A stretch of DNA of 64,000 nucleotides, taken from the NCBI GenBank assembly GCA_021800805.1, contig JAJYYR010000001.1, positions 682,001 through 746,000 of the forward strand, given 5' to 3'. The notes below the pieces were generated by a model, which made no database searches, was not told the DNA's origin, and saw only the letters and a program-made list of their open reading frames with translations. The DNA comes from a bacterium. GTDB lineage: Bacteria > SZUA-79 > Acidulodesulfobacterales > Acidulodesulfobacteraceae. Positions 15,506 to 22,573 of the stretch are shown one piece after another. The translations under genes were made by a program, and so were the position numbers. Numbering within the stretch: the stretch's first letter is position 1; the number at the start of each line of letters is the position of its first letter.

Positions 15506-16048
15506 ATGAAAAAATTTATAAGGAAGAACGAATCAGGCGAAAGCCTTTTTATCGAGGACGACGATTGTCCTATGAATCCGAGGGAATGGATGGATAATTT
15601 AAGCGTAATAACGGCTTACCATAAAAAATACGGAATAGGCGACGAAGAGGGCAATATAGACTACGACGAATTTAGCAACTGGAACGATGTAAAAAAATAC
15701 CTTATCGCCGAACGGGGAGCTTTGCATATAAGGCCGCTTTATATGTATGAACACGGCGGAATAGACTTAAATATAGGCTCGTGGAAGCCTTACTGGGACG
15801 GGTTCGACGCAGGACAACTGGGGTTCGTCTATACTACGGCGGAAAAGATTAAGAAAATGGGAACGCCGGAGAACAAGATAGACGCCGTTATAGAAGAAGA
15901 AATAAAGGTTTACGGCGACTATTTAAACGGCGACGTTTACGGATACCAGATAGAAGACGAAAGGGGAAACGAAATAGAATCCTGCTATGGATTTTACGGA
16001 GACGAGGGGATTGAAACGATAAAAAGCGAGTTTAAATCCCGCATTTAA
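15506..16048 (+). CDS. Phage/plasmid protein with a YLNGDVYGY motif
   Basis: 180 residues, strongly acidic, behind AGGGAG. PLYMYEHGGIDLNIGSW, a DAGQLGFVYTTAEKI segment and YLNGDVYGYQIED are a combination I know from many phage and plasmid hypothetical proteins, often misread as ArdA-like. No catalytic site is evident. The acidity would suit a DNA mimic, but that is speculation. Confidence 0.65.
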   Translation: MKKFIRKNESGESLFIEDDDCPMNPREWMDNLSVITAYHKKYGIGDEEGNIDYDEFSNWNDVKKYLIAERGALHIRPLYMYEHGGIDLNIGSWKPYWDGFDAGQLGFVYTTAEKIKKMGTPENKIDAVIEEEIKVYGDYLNGDVYGYQIEDERGNEIESCYGFYGDEGIETIKSEFKSRI

Positions 16049-16072
16049 AAATTAAAAAAAGGGAGCTTTAAA

Positions 16073-16510
16073 ATGGAAAATCAGGGAAAAACATATTTAG
16101 AAGCAAAACAAAGATTAGAACGTCTCGAAACCGAAATACAGGAAGTAAAAAATACCATAGACGATACCTTTGTTTTTTGGTATATGTCCGAATATCCCGA
16201 AGAATTTAAAAAATTGCAAGACTGGGCAACCCAAAAAATAAGAAAAATCGTAAGTTTAAGGTATATGCACGGGGACAGCGGCGAATGGGCGGACGCCGTT
16301 ATAATAAAGACGGGAAACGGTCAGGACGAAGACGAATGGGACGTCGAGACCATTGTTTTTAACACGTCGGATTATTTCGACAGGCAAGCATACGAAGACG
16401 AATTTATTTATGCCGACGAATGCGGCAAAGAATCGGGGCTTAAAAATATTCACGATATAGCAAGGCATATATATAGAAATTATCCCACGAACGAAAGCGA
16501 GGAATTATAA
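16073..16510 (+). CDS. Unknown acidic 145-residue protein
   Basis: Behind AAGGGAG. A coiled-coil N-terminus (residues 8-30) is followed by a beta/alpha domain rich in Asp, Glu and Trp. No family recognised. Its stop codon touches the recurrent motif (TAACTTTGC). Confidence 0.55.
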   Translation: MENQGKTYLEAKQRLERLETEIQEVKNTIDDTFVFWYMSEYPEEFKKLQDWATQKIRKIVSLRYMHGDSGEWADAVIIKTGNGQDEDEWDVETIVFNTSDYFDRQAYEDEFIYADECGKESGLKNIHDIARHIYRNYPTNESEEL

Positions 16511-16529
16511 CTTTGCTTAATATGTAAGG
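16509..16529 (+). promoter_or_regulatory. Recurrent motif AACTTTGCTTAATATGTAAGG
   Basis: Copy 3. It overlaps the stop of the 16073 gene and is followed by a GC-rich structured leader (CCGGGG near 16537 pairing with CCCCGG near 16604, with inner hairpins) before the 16656 start. Confidence 0.55.
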
Positions 16530-16655
16530 AATTAATCCGGGGGCGGCACGCGGGACAATGGCCAACCCCGCAGACGGAGCGTGAATATACCGTTCCGGAT
16601 AACCCCGGAAAAATCAAAATTTAAAATAAACGACAAATAAATTTATGGGGGAAAT

Positions 16656-17273
16656 ATGAAAGGAAAGGACATCAGGCAGGCTATAAACCATATAGACGCT
16701 ATCGAAAAACTTTCGGTATGCGATTACGAAGATGATATAAACGACTTAGTCTGCTATCGAGACGATAAAAGAGGGTTCGGGTTTAAAGAAATAGAAACCA
16801 TGCCCGATTACAAAGACGAACGGGTAATAAGGTATATCGCAAACCATTTATTAGCCTTATCCGAGATTTTCACGGAATACACGGAAAAAATCGACGGCAT
16901 AGTCGAAAAAATCCGCAAAGAAAATCAAATAAGCGAGGATACGGCGGGAGACATCGAAGACTTGACCGACGAAATAACCCGCAGGATAGACGATATCGAC
17001 GTGCCGGAGTCGGAAAAAGGGAAAGGCGCAGATAAAGCCGAAACGGGCAAAATCGAGATAACCTATGAAGTTTATACTTGCGACCGGCTGGCAAGGACTA
17101 TCAAGGACGTTGCCGAAGAATTAGGATACGTTTGCGATAACGAACAACTAAAAGAAGTTTATTCTTCAATAGTCGAAAATATTCTTGACAGATATTTAGA
17201 CCTCGAATATTTGGATACGGATACGATTTCGGATTTGGTTATAGACTATTTTACGAAGGAAGCCGACGCATAA
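16656..17273 (+). CDS. Unknown acidic protein, paralogue of the 14411 product
   Basis: 205 residues behind GGGGGAAA. Residues 1-80 align with the 14411 product (see there). The middle (95-130) is a charged linker, and the C-terminal 65 residues form a separate helical acidic domain. It therefore looks like the shorter protein plus an extra domain. Function unknown. Confidence 0.6.
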   Translation: MKGKDIRQAINHIDAIEKLSVCDYEDDINDLVCYRDDKRGFGFKEIETMPDYKDERVIRYIANHLLALSEIFTEYTEKIDGIVEKIRKENQISEDTAGDIEDLTDEITRRIDDIDVPESEKGKGADKAETGKIEITYEVYTCDRLARTIKDVAEELGYVCDNEQLKEVYSSIVENILDRYLDLEYLDTDTISDLVIDYFTKEADA

Positions 17274-17292
17274 CTTTGCTTTATAAGTATAG
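17272..17292 (+). promoter_or_regulatory. Recurrent motif AACTTTGCTTTATAAGTATAG
   Basis: Copy 4, starting inside the stop codon of the 16656 gene and 38 bases ahead of the 17330 start. Confidence 0.55.
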
Positions 17293-17329
17293 AAACAAAA
17301 AACGCAATGCGAACGGGGAGGAAAAAGTT

Positions 17330-17500
17330 ATGAGATACGAAGACATCTACGGGGTTTTGAAACATCCTGACGCCGAAAAGGAAAAGAAAAAGCAGGAAAG
17401 AATCGATAGCGAATGGGAATTATATAGAAGACTGCATAGACCGGTTATGTATCCGGTTTCCTTGCAAAGCCCGTTCTTCAGGGTTAAACCTATAAGTTAA
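17330..17500 (+). CDS. Unknown 56-residue protein
   Basis: Start ATG 17330 behind GGGGAGG; an upstream in-frame ATG at 17276 lies inside the recurrent motif and is rejected. A charged helix is followed by a proline-containing tail. Function unknown. Confidence 0.55.
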   Translation: MRYEDIYGVLKHPDAEKEKKKQERIDSEWELYRRLHRPVMYPVSLQSPFFRVKPIS

Positions 17501-17516
17501 ACAAGGAGGTTTTAAA

Positions 17517-17897
17517 ATGGGATACGAAAGCAGTTTTAACTATAATTTTAGCGGAATCGTCGAAATTAAGGACGTGGACGGCTTAAACCGCAAAATTTCA
17601 AAATTAGATTCAGGAATGAGCGAAGCAAAAATTAAAATCGCTTGCGACAATCCAAACGATTACGCAATAGAAATGAGCGATTATTACGGAAAATTTTACG
17701 ACGATAGGAAGTTTGCCGAACTTCTATCGACATATTTAGTTAAGGGGAGCGTAACCTTGACTTACGACGGCGAGGATGGCAGCAAATGGGGATACGAGGT
17801 TTATCCGGGCAAGGTAGTCGAGTTGGACTTTATACCCGTCCCTACGGGTTTAAAGGATAAGGTAAATAAGTATATAAAATCGTTAAAACAGGATTAA
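17517..17897 (+). CDS. Unknown 126-residue protein
   Basis: Behind AAGGAGG. Starts MGYESSFNYNFSGIVEI, with a beta-rich body including KWGYEVYPGKVVELDFIPV. It resembles phage-type small proteins whose N-terminus reads as a DUF-like MGY-E-S module, but I cannot name the family. Confidence 0.6.
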   Translation: MGYESSFNYNFSGIVEIKDVDGLNRKISKLDSGMSEAKIKIACDNPNDYAIEMSDYYGKFYDDRKFAELLSTYLVKGSVTLTYDGEDGSKWGYEVYPGKVVELDFIPVPTGLKDKVNKYIKSLKQD

Positions 17898-17928
17898 AAA
17901 TTAATTAAAAAACGGGGAAAACTTTCAT

Positions 17929-18276
17929 ATGGATATTCAGCAGACGGCAAGCCAAAAACACGGAGCGACGCTGTTTCTTATTAAAAATGAATATGAGCCC
18001 GTCGAGTTTAAAAATACCGCCGGCGCAAGTTATTCCATTACGGAACTAACCGTCGATTTATCCATCGTCTTTAAGAAGACTGACGGCAGGTTTATAGACG
18101 AACTGGCGGATTTTTACCGGAGCGTCAAGGAATCGGCAACGCAAAACCGCATAAAGTTAAAGGGGTTTAAAACCGACAAAAAGACTTGGACGGTAAATTT
18201 TAAGGCAAACGGGACGCCCAAAAATTTAAACGATTTATTGACGGAGTTAAAAGCCGGGACGGTTAAATTCGCATAA
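17929..18276 (+). CDS. Unknown 115-residue protein
   Basis: Behind CGGGGAAA. Beta-rich with two Lys-rich strands (TDKKTWTVNFKANG). No family recognised. Confidence 0.55.
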   Translation: MDIQQTASQKHGATLFLIKNEYEPVEFKNTAGASYSITELTVDLSIVFKKTDGRFIDELADFYRSVKESATQNRIKLKGFKTDKKTWTVNFKANGTPKNLNDLLTELKAGTVKFA

Positions 18277-18288
18277 AAACGCAATGCG

Positions 18289-18309
18289 AACTTTGCTATA
18301 AATACATAG
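18289..18309 (+). promoter_or_regulatory. Recurrent motif AACTTTGCTATAAATACATAG
   Basis: Copy 5, 23 bases ahead of the 18332 start. TGC-TATAAA is the best extended -10 match of the set. The preceding AACGCAATGCG also occurs just after copy 4 (near 17299). Confidence 0.6.
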
Positions 18310-18331
18310 AGAACAAATAAACGGAGGCGTT

Positions 18332-18541
18332 ATGGAAAGCAAAAAAGTAATCGTTTTAATAATTTCAAATAATGAATTAAAAACGGCAAAGGTTTTTAAT
18401 TCGGAATACGATACGGATAGTTATCTCGCAGACGAGGAAGATTATTGCGTTATGTCAAACGAAACATTCTCATACGCTATCTTAAACGAAGATAATATGA
18501 AGTATATCAATGCAGTATATAAGTCAAAAGCGGAAGACTAA
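18332..18541 (+). CDS. Unknown acidic 69-residue protein
   Basis: Behind CGGAGG. Starts with a beta strand (KKVIVLIISNN), then an acidic helical part. Function unknown. Confidence 0.55.
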   Translation: MESKKVIVLIISNNELKTAKVFNSEYDTDSYLADEEDYCVMSNETFSYAILNEDNMKYINAVYKSKAED

Positions 18542-18596
18542 TCCATACAAAGAGGACAAAAAATATAGGGAAAAATAATAAAAAGGAGGCGTTATT

Positions 18597-18923
18597 ATGC
18601 CATACGAAGTTTTAACTTGGTCGTTATGCGACGGATGGACTAACGTTTGGACGACTTGGAGCGACGAAAATCCCGACGAAACGCCGGAAGTTTTCGATAC
18701 GGCGGAAGAAGCCGAAGAGGCGATAAAAGAAGAGATAGAAGATACGGAAGAGGCTATAAGAAACGGGGACATGGACGAGGGCGCAAGGCTTGCGAGAAAC
18801 GATTTTAAAATCGTAGAGTCTGGGAGCGTAAAACCGAGAAATGGCGATGAAATACCCGTAATTATAGAAATTAAGGATATGGGAGAAAGCGTTATTACGT
18901 TCGTGCCGGTCGAACAGAAATAA
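18597..18923 (+). CDS. Unknown very acidic 108-residue protein
   Basis: Behind AAGGAGG. Residues 20-65 are dominated by Asp/Glu (PDETPEVFDTAEEAEEAIKE). The N-terminus is Trp-rich. Such composition is typical of phage DNA-mimic or host-takeover proteins, but no family match is recognised. Confidence 0.55.
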   Translation: MPYEVLTWSLCDGWTNVWTTWSDENPDETPEVFDTAEEAEEAIKEEIEDTEEAIRNGDMDEGARLARNDFKIVESGSVKPRNGDEIPVIIEIKDMGESVITFVPVEQK

Positions 18924-18937
18924 TCTAATTTATTTTT

Positions 18938-19051
18938 ATGGAAATTTTGCTAAATTTTAAAGAAGTCGTAGATATGGGTATAAGCGAAGAGGAAATCAGA
19001 GAGCAACTGGCTTATTTAAAAGAAGAACATCCGGAACTATTTGAAAAATAA
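18938..19051 (+). CDS. Possible 37-residue protein
   Basis: An ATG-initiated frame (MEILLNFKEVVDMG...) with a plausible amphipathic helix and coding-like composition. No ribosome site is seen. It fills the space before copy 6 of the motif. Confidence 0.35.
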   Translation: MEILLNFKEVVDMGISEEEIREQLAYLKEEHPELFEK

Positions 19052-19060
19052 AAATGGCGG

Positions 19061-19081
19061 AACTTTGCTATAAATATAAGA
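19061..19081 (+). promoter_or_regulatory. Recurrent motif AACTTTGCTATAAATATAAGA
   Basis: Copy 6, 27 bases ahead of the 19108 start. Confidence 0.55.
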
Positions 19082-19107
19082 AAAAAATTAATAAGGGGGG
19101 AATAAAA

Positions 19108-19284
19108 ATGCTATTAGTTGAGACGGAAAAATGCAAAGATTGCAAATATTTCGAGGAAGGCGACGAACTTTGCAAATGCAATTCGGAAAATATTACGTCT
19201 GAATTTCCGGACGGAATTTTTAATCACTATTACGCCGATATTTTGAATTGTAAATGCGAGTGTCAGTTTTTTGAAGAAAAATAA
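19108..19284 (+). CDS. Small Cys-rich, probably zinc-binding protein
   Basis: 58 residues from ATG 19108 behind GGGGGG; an in-frame ATG at 19054 precedes the motif and is rejected. KCKDCKYF and CKC near the N-terminus and CKCEC near the end give seven cysteines, enough for a zinc ribbon. Function unknown. Confidence 0.6.
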   Translation: MLLVETEKCKDCKYFEEGDELCKCNSENITSEFPDGIFNHYYADILNCKCECQFFEEK

Positions 19285-19310
19285 GGTTAGTTAAAAAGGG
19301 AGGAACGATA

Positions 19311-19808
19311 ATGGATGCGATAACGGAGATTTTTAGCGACGAGTTTTACGTATGGATAGGAGAAGACGACAGAAGGGATTTACATGAGTATGTCGTCATA
19401 GGCTTTAAAAAAGTTAAAGGGGGTGTTAAGCATCTTGTTTACAGGTATAAGGACTTGAACATCGAAAAAATAAAAACGGATATAGCCGAATACGGCAATT
19501 TTTCCAAAAGGCCGTATAGTCTGGCGCAAGCTTGCGACGGGAGTATAGATTGTGCGGTCGCCGCCCTTTATTATAGTTTTTGCAAGGCTAAAAACATTAA
19601 CGCGGCAGAATTATACAAAAAAGCATATCCGGACGGAGAGCCGCCGGACTATAAAGAAGTTTGCAAATACGCCGACTGGGAAGGCGTAGAATATCCGGAA
19701 AAATGGGATAAAGGCGCATACGAGGGATTAATAGAATCCCTGACCGAAGTAAACAATCATTCCCTCGTCGGTGAATTATGCGAATTAGAGAAAATTTTAA
19801 ATTTTTAA
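19311..19808 (+). CDS. Unknown 165-residue protein
   Basis: Behind GGGAGG. The N-terminal half is beta-rich with a charged D-x-D-D patch. The second half contains a Cys- and Ala-rich helix (CAVAALYYSFC). No family recognised. Its stop overlaps copy 7 of the motif. Confidence 0.55.
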   Translation: MDAITEIFSDEFYVWIGEDDRRDLHEYVVIGFKKVKGGVKHLVYRYKDLNIEKIKTDIAEYGNFSKRPYSLAQACDGSIDCAVAALYYSFCKAKNINAAELYKKAYPDGEPPDYKEVCKYADWEGVEYPEKWDKGAYEGLIESLTEVNNHSLVGELCELEKILNF

Positions 19809-19827
19809 CTTTGCTATATATGTAAGG
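19807..19827 (+). promoter_or_regulatory. Recurrent motif AACTTTGCTATATATGTAAGG
   Basis: Copy 7, starting inside the stop codon of the 19311 gene. Its last bases run into the GGGGGG ribosome site of the next gene, so if it is a promoter the transcript would be almost leaderless. Confidence 0.55.
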
Positions 19828-19839
19828 GGGGTGAAAAAA

Positions 19840-20040
19840 ATGAGATATAAAATATACCAAAAGACTGACGGCGGTAATTTTATACTGCTCGGCAGGGCGG
19901 TAGAAAACATTGAGGACGACGAAGTTTATATGTCATACAAAGACGGAGAGGCTAAGGCGTTTGAATTAAGGGAATTTTACGAGATATTTAGTAAACCGTT
20001 TTTTGTATTAGAAAACGCCGACAAACCGGCGATGGCTTAA
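19840..20040 (+). CDS. Unknown 66-residue protein
   Basis: ATG 19840 is 10 bases behind GGGGGG; a GTG at 19831 is too close to that site. Compact beta-rich acidic protein (KDGEAKAFELREFYEIF). Function unknown. Confidence 0.5.
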   Translation: MRYKIYQKTDGGNFILLGRAVENIEDDEVYMSYKDGEAKAFELREFYEIFSKPFFVLENADKPAMA

Positions 20041-20078
20041 TCAATGGTTTAATTAAAAAAAATAAAAAGGAGAAACAA

Positions 20079-20324
20079 ATGGACGAAAAATTAAAAAAAA
20101 TAATTCTCAAAGCCGGGGCGGTATGCTCCGAAAGCGACGGCAGGTTTTCGGTCGATACGCCCGTGATAAAAATAGACGAGGCGCAGATAGGATTTACTGT
20201 TAAGTTGTCCTATAAAAACATAACTATTTTTAAGCATTATTACGGGTTTCCGAAGTTGTGGAAGCCGGAACACGAGATAAATAAGTTAAAGTGGTTGCTC
20301 GTAAAACATTTCAGTAAAATTTAG
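20079..20324 (+). CDS. Unknown 81-residue protein
   Basis: Behind AAGGAG. Helix followed by a beta-rich part and a Trp-rich KLWKPEHEINKLKWL segment. No family recognised. Last small gene before the recombination block. Confidence 0.55.
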   Translation: MDEKLKKIILKAGAVCSESDGRFSVDTPVIKIDEAQIGFTVKLSYKNITIFKHYYGFPKLWKPEHEINKLKWLLVKHFSKI

Positions 20325-20354
20325 TCAAGACAAGAATTGTAAAAAATGTTAAAA

Positions 20355-20371
20355 TATAACTTAAAGTTATA
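20355..20371. promoter_or_regulatory. Palindrome TATAACTTAAAGTTATA before recT
   Basis: A perfect dyad with 8-bp arms around a single A, 33 bases before the recT start, in the leader of the recombination genes. AT-rich promoter-like hexamers surround it. Probably an operator; the protein is not known. Confidence 0.5.
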
Positions 20372-20404
20372 CGATTAATTTTTAAAAAACGAGGAGGATT
20401 TATT

Positions 20405-21712
20405 ATGCAGGATAAAGCTCTTAAAAAACCGGAAAATACGCCGGTAAAGACCAACATAGATTCAATAAAGGATTTATACAACCAAAGGAAGCCCGAAATA
20501 GCAAAAATGCTGAACGACGCGCTTGCCCCCGACAAACTGTTTATGGTTGCGATGACGCACGTAAGGAAAAACCCGATACTGGCGCAGTGCGACAGGGACA
20601 GTTTTGTCAGCGCGCTCGTGGAATCCGTTCAATTAGGCCTCGATTTAAATCCGGCTTTAGGCTATGCCTATCTCGTTCCAAAAAGGAAGGACGGAAAATG
20701 GTACGTCGAATTCCAGCCGGGGTACAGGGGGCTCATAGAGATTGCTAACAGGTCCGGCAAAGTCGACGATATTTATGCGCAGATAGTTTATGAAAATGAA
20801 GAGTTTAAAATCGAATACGGGTTGCGTCCTACCCTAAAACATATTCCTAAATCGCCGGCGGACAGAGGCGGGATGGTTGGAGCTTACGCGGTAGCCAGGC
20901 TTAAAAACGGAATAGAAAGGTTTGAGTACCTCTGGAAAGACGAAATAGACAAAATAAAAAAGAAAAGCGATTCCCTCAAGGGCGATAAGCCGCAATATTC
21001 CCCTTGGAGTACTTCCGAGGAAGAGATGGTTAAAAAAACCGCGGTAAGACGCCTCGGCAAGTGGGTTAGTTTATCGTCCCAGTTAGTTAAGGCTTCAGTT
21101 ATGGACGAATACCGCGAAAACGGAATAGAGATAGATGTTATTCCCGTTCACGGTAACGCTACGCCGGAACAAATAAATTCAAAAGTAACTCCTATTAGGG
21201 GACAGGTCGAAAATAAGCCTGAGGCGGGAGCCGTTTCCGAACCGAAAACCGAGTTATACGATAAAAATCCCGAACCAGCTAAGCCTACGCTAAAAGAAAT
21301 TAAAGATTCTATTTTAAAATGCGCCGATTTGGACGAACTGAAAGAAGTTTGGACGAATTTTAATAAGGAATTGAAAAAAGATTTTACGCCGGAGGAAATA
21401 AAAGAAATAGAATCCGTTAAAAATACGGTCAAAGACAAACTATTCGACGCTCCCGTAGTCGTCGAAACGGATGAAGTCGAAGAAACGGACGGAAGCAAAC
21501 CCGCCTTATTCGACGAAGATAGAGACGAGGCAAAATACGATGTAGATTTAGCGGAAATAGCTATGGCTTTAAACGAATGCGATACGGAAAAAGCTGTTAA
21601 CGAAATATGGAAAAACTCTATGAACGTAATAACTAAACTAAAAGGCGACAGGCTTACCCAAATTATGCAAATCAAAAAAGAAAGCATTGCGAGGGTCCGT
21701 AAAAATGCCTGA
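20405..21712 (+). CDS. recT: RecT-family single-strand annealing protein
   Basis: 435 residues. Residues 15-245 hold the RecT core: VRKNPILAQCDRDSFVSAL, VQLGLDLNPALGYAYLVP, FQPGYRGLIEIANRSG and VKKTAVRRLGKWV. It should bind single-stranded DNA and anneal homologous strands, with a partner exonuclease that is probably the next gene, overlapping by 8 bases. It is longer than the usual RecT (about 270-300) by an acidic, helical C-terminal extension of about 170 residues of unknown role. GAGGAGG precedes the ATG. Confidence 0.93.
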   Translation: MQDKALKKPENTPVKTNIDSIKDLYNQRKPEIAKMLNDALAPDKLFMVAMTHVRKNPILAQCDRDSFVSALVESVQLGLDLNPALGYAYLVPKRKDGKWYVEFQPGYRGLIEIANRSGKVDDIYAQIVYENEEFKIEYGLRPTLKHIPKSPADRGGMVGAYAVARLKNGIERFEYLWKDEIDKIKKKSDSLKGDKPQYSPWSTSEEEMVKKTAVRRLGKWVSLSSQLVKASVMDEYRENGIEIDVIPVHGNATPEQINSKVTPIRGQVENKPEAGAVSEPKTELYDKNPEPAKPTLKEIKDSILKCADLDELKEVWTNFNKELKKDFTPEEIKEIESVKNTVKDKLFDAPVVVETDEVEETDGSKPALFDEDRDEAKYDVDLAEIAMALNECDTEKAVNEIWKNSMNVITKLKGDRLTQIMQIKKESIARVRKNA

Positions 21713-22271
21713 GTTATATTTCGATGAAGAAAACCATTTATATTTCCTGCACGGGCGGGTAATTCCGTCCGTCACGCAAATATTGACGCAGTCGGGGATA
21801 CTGGACAAGAGGTTCTTTAAACCCGGCGCCGCCGAAAGGGGAACGAGGATTCACTCTTTTTGCGAACAAATAGCGAACGGTTTAGAACCCGAGGAAGAAA
21901 ACGGATATACGGAAGCGTTTAAGAATTTTTTAAAAGATACAAGGGTAGAACCGGTGGCTGTGGAGTATATGGGGTATTCTTCTTTGGATTTTGCCGGCAA
22001 GATAGACTTGATTGCAAGTTTTAGGGGAGAAACGGTCATTATAGATATTAAAACAGGGGTATATCAGGAATGGTGGTCTTTGCAGCTTGCGGGATATGCC
22101 CTAATTTTAGAAAACGAAAATATAAGGCGGTTTTCCCTCGAGATAAAAGACACGGGAAAATATAAGTTAACGGAGTATAAAAATAACAAGGGAGACATAG
22201 GCGGGTTTCTAAACGCATTCGAGACATACAAGCAACTTTATTGCGACGATTTTGTAAACTTTGCTATATAA
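21705..22271 (+). CDS. RecB/Cas4-like PD-(D/E)XK exonuclease
   Basis: 188 residues from ATG 21705, overlapping recT; an upstream start at 21687 is less likely. PSVTQIL and RGTRIHSFCEQI at the N-terminus, then FAGKIDLIA and VIIDIKTG (D...D-x-K) and QLAGYALIL form the nuclease core of the RecB/Cas4/phage exonuclease group. It should resect double-stranded ends for the overlapping RecT. Its final residues NFAI are encoded by the recurrent 20-bp motif. Confidence 0.85.
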   Translation: MPELYFDEENHLYFLHGRVIPSVTQILTQSGILDKRFFKPGAAERGTRIHSFCEQIANGLEPEEENGYTEAFKNFLKDTRVEPVAVEYMGYSSLDFAGKIDLIASFRGETVIIDIKTGVYQEWWSLQLAGYALILENENIRRFSLEIKDTGKYKLTEYKNNKGDIGGFLNAFETYKQLYCDDFVNFAI

Positions 22272-22277
22272 GTAAGA
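22257..22277 (+). promoter_or_regulatory. Recurrent motif AACTTTGCTATATAAGTAAGA
   Basis: Copy 8. It encodes the last four residues and stop of the nuclease and ends at the ribosome site of the 22285 gene. Confidence 0.6.
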
Positions 22278-22284
22278 GGTAAAA

Positions 22285-22557
22285 ATGGAAGAGATAACGG
22301 CAAAAAAAATACAATCGATATGCTTGGTTTTAATGAATCACAAAGGCATTCGCAAATTAAAAGAGCCTGTCGAATATATCAATAAGAGCGGCGACGAACT
22401 CGTGAATAATAGTTTAGACGTCTATTGCACCGTCGAATCTATTTTTGCCGATGCGGGCGAAAATACTCCGGAGGAAAAACTTAAGTTTTTTTACGATAAA
22501 CTTTTCGAGTTTTACGGGTCTAAAAAAAACGAAATTAACTTGCCATTAGCGGCATAA
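22285..22557 (+). CDS. Unknown 90-residue protein
   Basis: Behind AAGAGG. Helical acidic protein with no recognised family. Lies between the nuclease and the helicase and may be part of the recombination unit. Confidence 0.55.
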   Translation: MEEITAKKIQSICLVLMNHKGIRKLKEPVEYINKSGDELVNNSLDVYCTVESIFADAGENTPEEKLKFFYDKLFEFYGSKKNEINLPLAA

Positions 22558-22573
22558 AGAAGGATACAACTCA

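Noticed and set aside
15506..16048. ArdA antirestriction protein
   Set aside because: Acidic and plasmid-borne, but the recognisable blocks belong to another phage/plasmid protein group and I do not see an ArdA profile.
21148..21687. 179-codon minus-strand frame opposite recT
   Set aside because: Ser/Phe-rich shadow of the acidic Lys/Glu-rich recT C-terminal extension, without a ribosome site.
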